This document shows positions 13,802 to 25,100 of a stretch of DNA of 47,221 nucleotides, in pieces; position 1 is the first letter of the stretch; the number at the start of each line of letters is the position of its first letter. Under the pieces are notes generated by a model. The model searched no databases. It was not told the DNA's origin and worked only from the letters and a program-made list of their open reading frames with translations. Made by a program: the position numbers and the translations under genes. The stretch is from a virus. Where the stretch lies: positions 1 to 47,221 of the IMG/VR virus record IMGVR_UViG_3300030099_004051. The stretch is one strand, 5' to 3'.

Positions 13802-14224
13802 ATGGCATATTCAGAAAAAGATAAAGAACGATTAAAGAAACTATTTTTAGAGTCTTATGAGTTAAACAAGACAGTTTCCCGTGCAGTTAGGGCTGTTAGA
13901 GGGTTAAGTCGGAGTTATTTTTATCAGTTAATAGAGGAAGATCCACAGTTTAAGCAGGATTATAACGATATTCGGATAGGGATAGGGGAAGATTTAGAAG
14001 CTTCTGCCTTCCAATTGGTAGAAAAGATGGTACAAAACGAGGATTATTCTAAACCGGTACTACTTATTACTCTGTTAAATGCTAACCTTCCTGATAAATA
14101 TAGGAATAATGACGCACAATCTGATGATGCAAAGACAATTGTGTCAGAATTACGAAAAATGGCAGCCAAAAAATCCAAAGTTGTTAAACAAGCTGAGGAA
14201 ATTTTAGATAATGACAACAAATGA
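13802..14224 (+). CDS. terS: Terminase small subunit-like protein, 140 aa
   Basis: ATG at 13802 is chosen over 13757 because the latter lies in the palindrome array without a ribosome site and would add 15 residues of odd composition. The protein begins MAYSEKDKERLKKLFLESYE, with a helix-turn-helix-like N-terminal part (about 15-45: TVSRAVRAVRGLSRSYFYQLI) and a helical remainder ending in a charged tail. Small terminases recognise phage DNA and hand it to the large subunit. The gene overlaps terL by 14 nt. The call rests on this position and the N-terminal fold. Confidence 0.7.
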   Translation: MAYSEKDKERLKKLFLESYELNKTVSRAVRAVRGLSRSYFYQLIEEDPQFKQDYNDIRIGIGEDLEASAFQLVEKMVQNEDYSKPVLLITLLNANLPDKYRNNDAQSDDAKTIVSELRKMAAKKSKVVKQAEEILDNDNK

Positions 14225-15548
14225 TTTAGAAAATTACCTGTATGGGAAGGTAGATTTCTCCCCTACAGAAGAACAAAAGGTAATATTAGACTCAGATAAG
14301 CGATTTATCCTTGTAGCAGGGGGAGAACAGGCAGGAAAAAGCATGATTGCTAGTAAATTCCTGTTAAAAAAGACATTTGAAACAGAAGAAGCAGGGTTAT
14401 ATTGGTTGGTTGCAGCCGATTATGAGAGAACTAGGGCAGAATTTGAGTACCTTGTTAGTGATTTTGCACAACTTGGGATACTAAAGAAAGCTTCTAAGAG
14501 AGTAGACCCCGGTAGGATAGAACTTGCTGATGGTACTGTGATAGAAACCAAGTCTGCCAAGGACCCTAGAACCCTTGCTATGAAAGCTCCCAACGGAATT
14601 ATTGGTTGTGAAGCAAGTCAGCTAGACCTTGAAAGCTTTTACAGACTACGAGGTAGGTGTGCCCCAAGAAAAGCATGGCTATTTCTTGCAGGAACTTTTG
14701 AATCTTCACTCGGTTGGTACCCACAAATGTTTCAGTCATGGAAATACGGGGTTAATAATGAACAATCTTATTCTCTCCCTTCATGGACTAACAAACATCT
14801 ATACCCTGAAGGAAAGAATGATCCTGAAATATTAAGATTAAAAGAATCTTCTAGTGACGATTTCTTTATGGAAAGAATAGAAGGGGTACCTTCCCCTCCA
14901 AGAGGGATTGTGTTTCCTGAGTTCCGTCCTGACATACACGTCTCTGAGAATATAGAGTATGTGCCTGACGAACCTGTCCATGTGTGGATAGACCCCGGTT
15001 ATGCAGGGGCGTATGCTGTCTGTGCTGTGCAAATTATCAATGATCAGGTAAGAGTATTTGATGAAATATACGAACAGAATTTAATTACAGAAGAAATTAT
15101 AAACATTGCACAAAATAGACCATGGTACAAAGATTTAACATATGGAGTTATTGATATTGCAGGGTATCAACATCAAGCAATGTCTGCTCCTGCAGAAGTT
15201 TGGCTAGATAGTACAGGATTATACTTGGATTCTGAAAAAATAAATATCAATGACGGGACTGAAAGATTAAAATCTACACTAAAACTAACAGGGAAAGGAG
15301 AACCTAAACTTATTATTTCCTCTAAATGTAAAGGCTTGTTATCAGAGTTCGGAGCTGCAGCAAATCCGTTTGATGGACAGACAAAAGTTTATCAATGGAA
15401 AGTGGATAGGGACGGAAACGTGGTTGGCAATCAGCCACAAGACAAGTATAATCATGGAATAAAAGCTTTAATATACGGATTGATTAATCATTTCGGGTAT
15501 AGCTTTGTAACAGGAAGAAGCACAATTCAGGTAAGAAGATGGAGCTAA
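14211..15548 (+). CDS. terL: Terminase large subunit (packaging ATPase-nuclease)
   Basis: The product is 445 aa, normal for TerL. The Walker A variant GGEQAGKS is at residues 37-44, GIIGCEAS with a likely catalytic E134 follows, and the C-terminal nuclease begins at VHVWIDPGYAGAYAV (D261) with a second acidic motif GVIDIAG (D315). TerL pumps DNA into the prohead and cuts the concatemer. It overlaps terS and is followed directly by the portal gene, the standard packaging order. Confidence 0.92.
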   Translation: MTTNDLENYLYGKVDFSPTEEQKVILDSDKRFILVAGGEQAGKSMIASKFLLKKTFETEEAGLYWLVAADYERTRAEFEYLVSDFAQLGILKKASKRVDPGRIELADGTVIETKSAKDPRTLAMKAPNGIIGCEASQLDLESFYRLRGRCAPRKAWLFLAGTFESSLGWYPQMFQSWKYGVNNEQSYSLPSWTNKHLYPEGKNDPEILRLKESSSDDFFMERIEGVPSPPRGIVFPEFRPDIHVSENIEYVPDEPVHVWIDPGYAGAYAVCAVQIINDQVRVFDEIYEQNLITEEIINIAQNRPWYKDLTYGVIDIAGYQHQAMSAPAEVWLDSTGLYLDSEKININDGTERLKSTLKLTGKGEPKLIISSKCKGLLSEFGAAANPFDGQTKVYQWKVDRDGNVVGNQPQDKYNHGIKALIYGLINHFGYSFVTGRSTIQVRRWS

Positions 15549-15549
15549 T

Positions 15550-17349
15550 ATGGCAAAGAGAAAAAAATTAAAAGCATCTGACATTATCGATAAAGTAGAT
15601 GTACATTACGACAATACAGAACAATTAAGACAAAGAATGGAAGATGATTATTCTTTGTACAGATTAGATCCTTATGATGCAGGGGACGGATATCAATCAT
15701 ACACATCTAATGCCCCACAAACTTATGCAGATAAAGTTATATCATGGATAGTATCTTCTGAAATGGTAGCACGAATACCTAACATACATGAAAACGAAGA
15801 AATAAGATTTGCTAATAACAATAAAGAAAAAGTTTTTCTAGGAATGTTAAGATCTGCAGATGAAAGATTAAAAAATTCTTTAAGCCCTTCTATTAAAAAC
15901 CAACTTGCATTTTATATTGCTATTCGTGGTTGGTATGCAGGGAGAGCCTTGTTAACTAAAAGAAATGACGGGACAACGTATGTAGATATAAGTCCGTGGG
16001 ATCCTATGCACACTTATTGGGGAGTCGGGGCTGACGGATTAGCTTGGGCTTGTCACAAGATACAAAAAGGTAGAGCTGAAATAGAGGAAGAATACGGAGT
16101 AAGAATAAATGGAGAGGCTACAGACAGAGCTGATGAAGATTGGCTATATGTTTACGATTACTATGACAAAGAAGAAAACATTGTAGTAATAGGGAATGGG
16201 CAAGTAGTGAAAAAAGCAACAGCTCATGGATCTCCAAGAGTCCCTGTATTTATTGGACCTGTAGGGTCAACACCTCCTATTCAAGCTTTAGCAGAACACA
16301 CAGACATAGAAAGTACTGTTGAAGATTTTGGAGAATCTGTATTTAAATCTTCTAGAGATATATATGAAAAAAATAATTTAATGATGTCAATAATGTTAGA
16401 GCTTACTGCTCGTGCAAGAAGGCAAGGGTTAAAAATTAAATCAAGAGATGGAAGTAAAACCCTTGATGAAGATCCCTATAAAGAAGGGACAGAAATTTCT
16501 CTTGCTCAAGGAGAGGACATAGAACCATTAGGGTTACTAGAAATGTCTAGAGAAACTCAAGGGTTTATGGGAGTTCTTACAGGAGATATGCAAAGAGGGA
16601 CATTGCCTCACAGTATATATGGAGACTTACAATTTCAATTGTCAGGATTTGCAATTAATACTTTAAGGCAAGGAATTGATAGCGTACTACAACCTAGAAT
16701 GGAAGCATTAGAAGATGCTTATATGAAAATGTGTATGTTATTGTGCGATCAATATATGTCAGGAAACTTTAGACCTATGGAATTATCGGGAAGAGATATG
16801 AACAGAGCTTATTTTAATGAAGTTATTACCCCTGAAAGTATTGAAATGGCTAAAGATATAGAGATTAGTTTTGTTGGACAACTACCACAAGATGATATGT
16901 CTAAGATGAGCATGGCACAAATTGCTAGAGAAGGACCTAATCCTTTACTTCCTGATATATTTATTAGAGATAAAATTCTTGGATTGCAAGATACAGATAC
17001 TATTGATAATGCAATTAAAGAACAGGAAGCAACAGAGCTTTTACCGGAAGCTAAACTATTTACATTGATGCAATCTGCAGAAGAACGTGGTAGAGAAGAC
17101 CTTGCACAATTGTACTTAGGCGAGTTATTATATATACTAAAACAAAAAATGATGATGAGGCAACAACAGGATATGCAAAGTCAACAAATGGGTATGCAAG
17201 GACAAGGAGGGGCAGGACCGACAGCAGACCCAAGGGCTATGCCTAATGCAGGAATGGGAGTACCACCTCCAACTCCAACTCCACAAGCAGGTCCGTTAGT
17301 GCCTCCAAATACCCCTAGACCAAATGCTAGAGGAACGGGACCTTTTTAA
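15550..17349 (+). CDS. Portal protein
   Basis: The product is 599 aa. Position right after terL, and an N-terminal body with Trp- and Tyr-rich segments (ISPWDPMHTYWGVG at about 148-161) followed by a long helical region, match dodecameric portal proteins, the DNA channel of the capsid. The last 90 residues are Met, Gln, Gly and Pro rich and probably disordered. ATG follows GGAGCTAAT. The next gene starts 12 nt after the stop. Confidence 0.85.
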   Translation: MAKRKKLKASDIIDKVDVHYDNTEQLRQRMEDDYSLYRLDPYDAGDGYQSYTSNAPQTYADKVISWIVSSEMVARIPNIHENEEIRFANNNKEKVFLGMLRSADERLKNSLSPSIKNQLAFYIAIRGWYAGRALLTKRNDGTTYVDISPWDPMHTYWGVGADGLAWACHKIQKGRAEIEEEYGVRINGEATDRADEDWLYVYDYYDKEENIVVIGNGQVVKKATAHGSPRVPVFIGPVGSTPPIQALAEHTDIESTVEDFGESVFKSSRDIYEKNNLMMSIMLELTARARRQGLKIKSRDGSKTLDEDPYKEGTEISLAQGEDIEPLGLLEMSRETQGFMGVLTGDMQRGTLPHSIYGDLQFQLSGFAINTLRQGIDSVLQPRMEALEDAYMKMCMLLCDQYMSGNFRPMELSGRDMNRAYFNEVITPESIEMAKDIEISFVGQLPQDDMSKMSMAQIAREGPNPLLPDIFIRDKILGLQDTDTIDNAIKEQEATELLPEAKLFTLMQSAEERGREDLAQLYLGELLYILKQKMMMRQQQDMQSQQMGMQGQGGAGPTADPRAMPNAGMGVPPPTPTPQAGPLVPPNTPRPNARGTGPF

Positions 17350-17361
17350 TGGGAGAATTAA

Positions 17362-18765
17362 ATGAATGACGATCAGATAAGAAAGCTCAAAAATGCAGGG
17401 GCAAGTGATCTTGAAATTGAAAGATTAGTAATTGCAGGTGTAGTAGACAATATGGGGGTTTCTGAAGATCAAGCATACATAATAGCTAATAATACTATTA
17501 AAAATGCTTTGTCTAAAGAAAATAAAGACAAGCCTGTACCTGCTAATACAATAGACCCTAGAACAGGTGGAACAATGACGCTTGAGGATCAGCAAAAAAA
17601 TGTTGCAGAATCTGAAAACGCATTTAAAGAATTTGCTGAAAAAAGCGAAGCAAATGCTAAGTTAAGAGAAGCAGCATTTTCTTCAAACGATCCTGCAGAA
17701 ATAGCTAAAGCAGTAAAATCTTCTGAAGAATTACAAAAAGCAGCTACAAAATTTGCAGACTTTATTGCCGATTCTCCTCTTGGAGAGCAAGGAAGTATGA
17801 CACAAACAGGAATGGAAAGGCCTTTAAGTCCTGCAGAACAAGCACAATGGACTATGCCTACTTGGGTAACAGAAAGCCCAAGTACATTACCTCCTGCAGA
17901 TGATCCTTTTTTTAAAAGTTTACCAAGTTCCCCTCCTAAACCTGCTAATGAAAAGCAAAACGCAAGAAGTACAACAGGAGGGTTACCTCAGATAAATCCA
18001 AGAGAATATTTTGCACAAGCAGGAATGACCCCTACTGCAGCAGCACAAGCTTTAATATCAGCTAACTTACAAAATATTGCCCCTATATTTCAATCTCCAT
18101 TTACAGATTATTTAAACAGACAAGCTACACAGTTTGGTTTATTTAATCCTGCTGCTATGAGAGAAGATGAGCAAGGGATACAGTTTTTAGATTATTTACG
18201 TAAAGGTCCACAAGAAAGATCTGCAGAAAATGTATGGGATCAAGTGCAAGGAATATTAGCAGGGCAATACGCAAACAACCCTGCAGCAACTGCTTACTTA
18301 CAAGACACATACGGATTTGGAGACACATCAGACACAAAAGCTCAAGAAAGACAAATGACTCTTGCTTCAAATTTATTAGCTCAACAAATAAATCCTTTAT
18401 ATAGAAATTCATATAGAGATATAATAGAAAGAGATTTTGCAAGAGCTCAAATGCAAAACCCTGTATGGCAAGGGAATCCTTTAGCTTGGGCTGCATATAC
18501 ACAAACAGGGCAAATGCCAAAATCTATGTTAACTCTTAGCCCTACATTAGAAGGAAGTATAAGAGGAGCATTGCCTAAATTTACTCCTGACGGATCAGTT
18601 TTACTTCCTACTGCATTAACAGCAGCTCAACAATATGATGCAATGAAAACAACACCGGGGCTTACGTCTCAACCTAGTGCTCCTTTTAATATGGGATCGC
18701 AGATTGACATGTCAGAACTATCGGATTTTAATATGGGTATGCCGAGTTGGTTATCAGGGAGGTAA
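17362..18765 (+). CDS. Unknown virion-associated protein, 467 aa
   Basis: ATG follows GGGAGAATTAA. Residues 1-60 form a small helical domain (GASDLEIERLVIAGVV), residues 60-200 are Ala, Glu and Pro rich, and the C-terminal half contains a FTDYLNRQ...QFLDYL pair also present in the next small gene. Gene position between portal and the giant protein suggests an internal or ejected virion protein, which is inference. No enzymatic motif is seen. Confidence 0.6.
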   Translation: MNDDQIRKLKNAGASDLEIERLVIAGVVDNMGVSEDQAYIIANNTIKNALSKENKDKPVPANTIDPRTGGTMTLEDQQKNVAESENAFKEFAEKSEANAKLREAAFSSNDPAEIAKAVKSSEELQKAATKFADFIADSPLGEQGSMTQTGMERPLSPAEQAQWTMPTWVTESPSTLPPADDPFFKSLPSSPPKPANEKQNARSTTGGLPQINPREYFAQAGMTPTAAAQALISANLQNIAPIFQSPFTDYLNRQATQFGLFNPAAMREDEQGIQFLDYLRKGPQERSAENVWDQVQGILAGQYANNPAATAYLQDTYGFGDTSDTKAQERQMTLASNLLAQQINPLYRNSYRDIIERDFARAQMQNPVWQGNPLAWAAYTQTGQMPKSMLTLSPTLEGSIRGALPKFTPDGSVLLPTALTAAQQYDAMKTTPGLTSQPSAPFNMGSQIDMSELSDFNMGMPSWLSGR

Positions 18766-18772
18766 GTAAATT

Positions 18773-19096
18773 ATGGCTATAAATGAATACTCTCCATTTA
18801 GTGATTTCTTAGAATATCAGCCACAAGCTGCATATTTTAGCTCCCCTACAGGACAATCTTTTGGACAAGGAAGTCCTAATAGAAGAAGATATTTTCAAAG
18901 TTCTTTTCAAGATTATTATAACCAATACCTTGGAGAGTTAGGAGCACAGCTTAGATCAGGAAGAGCCCCTACATTAAGGTTCCAAGATTACTTGGCAACA
19001 GATCCTTTTACTGAAAGATATACAGCAATGACCCCACAATCAAGGGGAGAATACTCACAACAATACAACCCTAGAACTAGATTCTTATTCTACTAA
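18773..19096 (+). CDS. Small virion-type protein, 107 aa
   Basis: ATG follows GGGAGGTAAGTAAATT. The protein is rich in Tyr, Phe, Gln and Arg, with FQDYYNQYLGELG and FQDYLATDPF, repeating the F-x-D-Y pattern of the preceding protein. It carries no Cys, signal or membrane segment. It lies in the tight series portal, 17362, this gene, giant gene, so it probably works with them in the virion. No family recognised. Confidence 0.6.
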   Translation: MAINEYSPFSDFLEYQPQAAYFSSPTGQSFGQGSPNRRRYFQSSFQDYYNQYLGELGAQLRSGRAPTLRFQDYLATDPFTERYTAMTPQSRGEYSQQYNPRTRFLFY

Positions 19097-19105
19097 GGAG
19101 ATGTA

Positions 19106-22100
19106 ATGACAGCTCCTAGAGAAACATTTGAAGATTATAATCCTTTAGGTTATAAAAAAAGATTTGTTCCATATAAAACTAAATTTGAAGAGTTAGTTCC
19201 TGAAGAATATCGAGGTTCTATAACAGGACCTTTTGTAACTTCAGATTTTAAAAGCCTTACCTACCCTAAAACTTCTAGCGAAATTTTAAAAGCTTTTACA
19301 GATTTTACAAATCCATTAAGTTGGGCAACAGAATCAGCTTTTATAGGGAGTGATACATTTGAAAAATACTATGACCAACTTATATTAAAACCTCAAGGAA
19401 GAGAAGGGCAAGGAATGGATCTAGCTCCTTGGCAATTGCCATTTGATATAGCATCTAAACACCCCTCTGTACACCCTACAGCAAGACATCTTTCAGGGAC
19501 TTTATCTGATGCAACAGATGTTAATGATTTGCTTTTGGCTTATGCGTTTGGAAAAGGTCCAAGTATAAAGCCTATGGGAACAAGTGCAGGACCATGGGCA
19601 TCATATTTTAATATTAATCCTGTTATGCCTTCAAATTTATTACAGCAAGGTATAAAAATCCCTACTAAATTTCCTGCTCCAATGGCAGCATTAGGAGGAG
19701 CTATTAGTCAACCAATTAAACAAGTAGGAAAAACTTTATCAGATTTAAACGAGTTATCTCGTATAAAACCTTTTAGAAATACTTCTGTAGATTCAGGAAT
19801 AGGAGCTTCAGGTTATTCTCCTTTTTCACAATTTAATAAAGGAGTTAGAGATCTTGACAATTGGACGTTAGGAAATATAGGGAAAGGAGCTGTTAATATA
19901 TTGGAACCTATAGTTCCAAAGAATGCAGGGTATTCTTCATTAGCAGAATGGGGATTTGAAGCTCAAATGGCTAGTGCTCAAAGAACAATGGATAAACAAA
20001 AAGATCCATCTTTTTGGACTTATGCTAAAGTGTACGGATTAGGAGGAGTTGGAGGAGGTTTAGCACAAGCAAGGCAGTTAGCATTAGATGCTAAAAAAAT
20101 ATCTAGTGTTCCTCAAATAGGGAAGTTTAATTTTAATGATTCAGTACAGTTAGTTGGTAAAAAATTAAACAAAACATTAAATAGATGGTGGAGATCAGGT
20201 AGTGTTGGAAAGTCTGAAGCTCATGTTATGGATTCTATAGCTGACTTAGATAATGTTTTCACAGTAGGTAAGCAAGATAAAGATTGGACAGTAGCAGATT
20301 TTACTGATAACGATTTAATATTATTAAACCACCCTAAAAATACAAGCGAGTCTATAGTTCTTAAAGATTTGAAAGATGTTGTAGGGGCTCCATTAATTCT
20401 TAAAGATATAAAAGATTTTGCTAGTCCTATTGCAAAAGCAAAAGATTCAAAATTTAGTGCAGTTCCTATAGGGTCTAGAAATAAAAAGTTTGATTATAAA
20501 GTAACAAATAACAAAGTATTTGTTAATATAAATGACATAGATAATTTTAAAGAATATTTTTATTGGATTAATACAAATGTAGAGCCTAAAGAATTTAAAA
20601 ATGAATCTACTCCTAAATTAAAATCTATTTTAAATATGTTTGACCAAATGAATTTTGATGAAATTGTAGATGATGTTCAAAAATATAACATAGATGGAAA
20701 ATCATATTTTAATTTAGCAGATGTTATTCCTGCAATGGATAATACTAGTAGGGCTATAAGAATAAAAACAATAGAAAATCAAGGGGCATTTGGTATAGGA
20801 GAAAATGTTGCTGATACAACAATTGTGTACTCACAAATTAGAGCATTAAAAGATTATCTTTTAGGACTTACAAACCAAATGCAAGGAGTAGTTTCTGAAA
20901 TAAGTAATAAAGAAGCAGAGGATATAGAAGTTGCTAGTAATTTAATTCATAAAATATTAGATGCTAGAGATGCTTATACATACGAAACTTTAATAATACC
21001 TTTATATAAAAGAACTTTAGAGTTTGATAAAGTTAAATTTAATACTTTACCTAATCGTCAAAAAGATTTAATAATAGAAGATTGGGAGACTAGATTCCCT
21101 CAATCTTTTGATGAGTTATCTAATTTATACGTATATAAAGATGATCCCTACAAAGATGGAAAGCCATACTCCGGAGGACCTAGAGCCTATCAAGGTAATG
21201 CTTTGAATGTACTTAAACGAAAAAACCCTAATTATTACTATGAATTGTGGGAAGAGTTTTTATTCCACCCTTATAATTATTTAGAACCTAGAAGTTCTGT
21301 AGGGGATTCAAGAATATTTCCTGCTCCTTTTATACAAGGTGGAACTTCTGCTTTACGAGGATTAGACTTTAGATCGTTTAGTCCAAGAAAAGAACAAGTA
21401 TTAACTGATACCATATTGCTTGATGAACTAGAAACAGATGTAGATATGTGGGGATTCCCTCCTTTGGTTAAAGACATGGTATTAGATGACATGGTAATTG
21501 AAGAATATTTAAAAAATCCTTGGCTTAAGTTTTTAGCTTTGTCAAAAACTTTAAGAGCTAATAAAAATTTATTAAAACCTAAACCAAGTACATTAAATAA
21601 AGAAATATTATTAGGAGATTATGGCAGATACCCAATGCCTGAAGACCCTAGATTTGAAATGAATCAATATTACGGAGCATGGAAAATAAATGAAGAAGAT
21701 AATTTTATTAATAAGAACGATCATGTACGTGATGCATTACAACTTTTAAAAGAAATAGGGCAACAACAAATTACTGTTAAAATACGAGGAGTAGATACTC
21801 CGATATATCCGTATTTAGATTTTCCTGATTTTATGTTACATTATGGGCAACCTAGTTTTGGCATGGGAAATGTAAAAAATTTAGAACTTGCAACACAGTA
21901 TAATATGAATGTTTTAACTAGTAAAACTGATTATGGATTAGGAATGTTTGCTACAAAACATGGTCAACTCAAAGGGATCCCACAAGGAATGATTCCTGAT
22001 ACAGAAGGACTTACTTTTGAAAAAGGAGTAGATCCTGAAATGGCTATGTTAAATAGTTTTGTTTCTGCAAGAGAATTGCTTGAATTAAATACTCAATTTA

Positions 22101-25100
22101 GAGGGTTTCATGATATGACTATAATGTCAGGAACTCCTACCCTAGGAGACTCAGGGAAAATAAGAAATGTACAAGCATATGATTATCAACTTTTATCTCC
22201 TAATTTAGATATAGATACTGTTTTTTCTGCTAATGATCCTGCATATAAAGAAATAATAAGGCTTATAGATTTTAATAAAGATTGGCAAGACTTTATTCCT
22301 GTGTATAAAGATAAATTATCAGGAGCTCATACCTCATCTATTAAATTAAAAGATTCGTTTGAAAATTCTCCTTCTAATATGGGGAGATTAGTTGAAGAAT
22401 TAGAAAAACTAAAACAAAGAGATGCAAGTATTTCAGAACAAGAAAACATGATACGAGATTGGGGAATAAAAAATCACAACGACCCTGATGCTTATCATAA
22501 ATTTAAACACGAACCTTCTTTTAGGTTATCTTCAGCAGAAGCTATCGTATCAATGGATCCTAATAGCCCTATGTCTCTTGTAAATAGACTTCTTAAACGT
22601 TCAGGATATGGTAAAGGGCACAAAAACAATATCCCTAATAGAAATACCACAGAGCATTTGTTAACAAATCCTAATGATGGATTGAAATTATTACATTACA
22701 GATATGAAATAGCAAAAAATAATGGAGGTAGTACTAGTTTTATTCTTAGTGAAATGCAAAAACCTAATTATACAGTACCTAAAGTTACAGATGAAATTAA
22801 AGCACATCTACCTTTTAGGGCAACAAAGATTTTTACTGCAAGTAATGCTGCAGATGCAGTAAAAGAAGCTAAAAGATTAGAAAATGTTATGACACCTTTA
22901 GCTTATACGGCTGCAAAAAACAGTGGTAATAAATTAGGAGCAGGGTTTGATATTCCTATTATAAATGATAGGCATGGTTATGGAATGGTAGATATATTAA
23001 AAAGTATAAGATCTTCTGCAGAATCTAAATATATAAAAGCTAATTACAAAAACGAAAGTGAACAATTTTCAACATTATCAGCATCAAAATTTGATGCTAG
23101 TTTGTATGGTCCTTTGTTGTATTTTAATAAAGATAAATATGTTGTAACAAAATTGTCACAAAAATTTAATAACTATTATAAAGAACCTAATGAAGTATTT
23201 ACTGATAATCCTTTTGATGTAGAAGCAATGAAAAACATAGGGGAAGGATTAGATCAATTAAGTTGGTCCGGTGGAGAAGATAGAAATTTAGATATGGTAG
23301 TTGAAGCAAGAACTTTAGCTGTATTAGAGCATTGGTTTAAAAGCACAATTGCAGGAAGAGATATTGGGTTTTCAGAAAAACCATCTAAACCTGTATTTAG
23401 AAAAATGGTAAATACATATAACCCTAAAGAGGATATGCTTACTTTAGAAGGAATAGAAGAAGTTTTTCCTGATATTTATACTAAAGATTATTGGGTTAAA
23501 AATGATTTTATAAAAGCAGGGATTAATGATGGAACTTTGTTTGACGATTTTATAGATTTATTTTTAAAAGATGTTCCAAAACCTGAAGTAAATCAAACTG
23601 AAGAGTGGGAAAAATTCGCAAGAGGAAATTGGGCTGAGAATTGGGACAAAGGTTATAGAATACAAAATTATTGGCTTCAAGGAATTCAGTTTGAAAAGCA
23701 CACAACAGAAGAAGGGGAAACTTTTTACAAAGCATTTATGCCTGAAGACAAGGTAATAGGTGGGGAACGAGTGATAGTAAACGGAGGAGCTGATAACCAA
23801 ACAGCAAAAGATATAACTGATTCTAATATTGTTTTCCATGAAAATATTCTTAAACAATTATTTGCTTCTCCTGAAAGCAAAGGTTATGATTCAAAACAAT
23901 TTTGGGAAGTTTACGATTACGTAAGAGATAGAATGAGACACTCTACTTTTGATCCTGTATCAGAAAAATCTTTCAGTCCTGCTGTAGAAAGAGAAACTTT
24001 AAATACGATATTAAATAAAGCTATAGAAGGGGGACATAGTAATATTGTACTCCCTACATCTCTAGAAATAGCAATAAGAAATAGTAACCAAGCAGAAACA
24101 GTAAGAGGAATAAGGCAGTTTAAAAATTATGATGATTATCCTAAAATGATGGCATCAATAATGGATCAAAGATTAAAAAGTAAATCATTAAAAGAACCTT
24201 ATAAAAAAGGGGATATTAAAGTAATTCCTTTTGATATTAATAAAAGACATCTTGACTATAATCAAGACGGAGTATTTTGGCAACCTAATGAAAGAAGTTG
24301 GAATGTAAAAATACCACAAAAATTAATTGATAACTATTGGGATTTGAAAAACGACCCTGCTACAGAAGCATCATTTAGGATAGATAACGGAGAAGTTAAA
24401 GCATTAGTTGAACACGGACCCAATGGAGACGGAAATGTAGTTCATGTTTTTCTTAAGCCAAGAGATACTGCTGATATAAGATTAAGAACTTATGTTCATG
24501 AATTATCTCATATGTTAAGAAGAGATTTAGATGATGACGAATTAAGAATAGTTAATGAATATTACGGAGTAAAAGATGGAAGATGGGATACAGAAGCTGA
24601 AGAAGCTTTTGCTCAGGGAATGGAAGATTATTATATAAAAAATAAAACTCCTGATCCTTCTTTAGTAGCTCCATTTAAAAATATGTTAAGAGCACTTCTT
24701 TATTTATTTAAAGTTCATGTATGGGCTGACTTTATTCATGGTAAAAATTTAAATGAATTAAACAAATTATTTAAAAAATTATGGGACGAAATTCCTGATG
24801 ACGTATCTGATGAAAATATAAAAGAATTTTTAAAATCATCAGATATGGAAAGTTTGTCAGACAAAATAGTAGATGCATTTGGTGTTTCTAAACAACAAGC
24901 AGAATCAGGATTAGCTTCAGTACAAGCAAGAGCTGCAAGTTGGTCGAAAAAAACAGGGAAACCTATGTCAGAATGGTGGAACAAAAGAAGTTTTGATGTA
25001 GTAAAAGGAGATGAAAAAACTTTAGATCAATATAAAATACAAGCAGGGGTAGACATAGTTACAAAACAAAATGACAATGCTCTTCCTAATACTATAGGAA

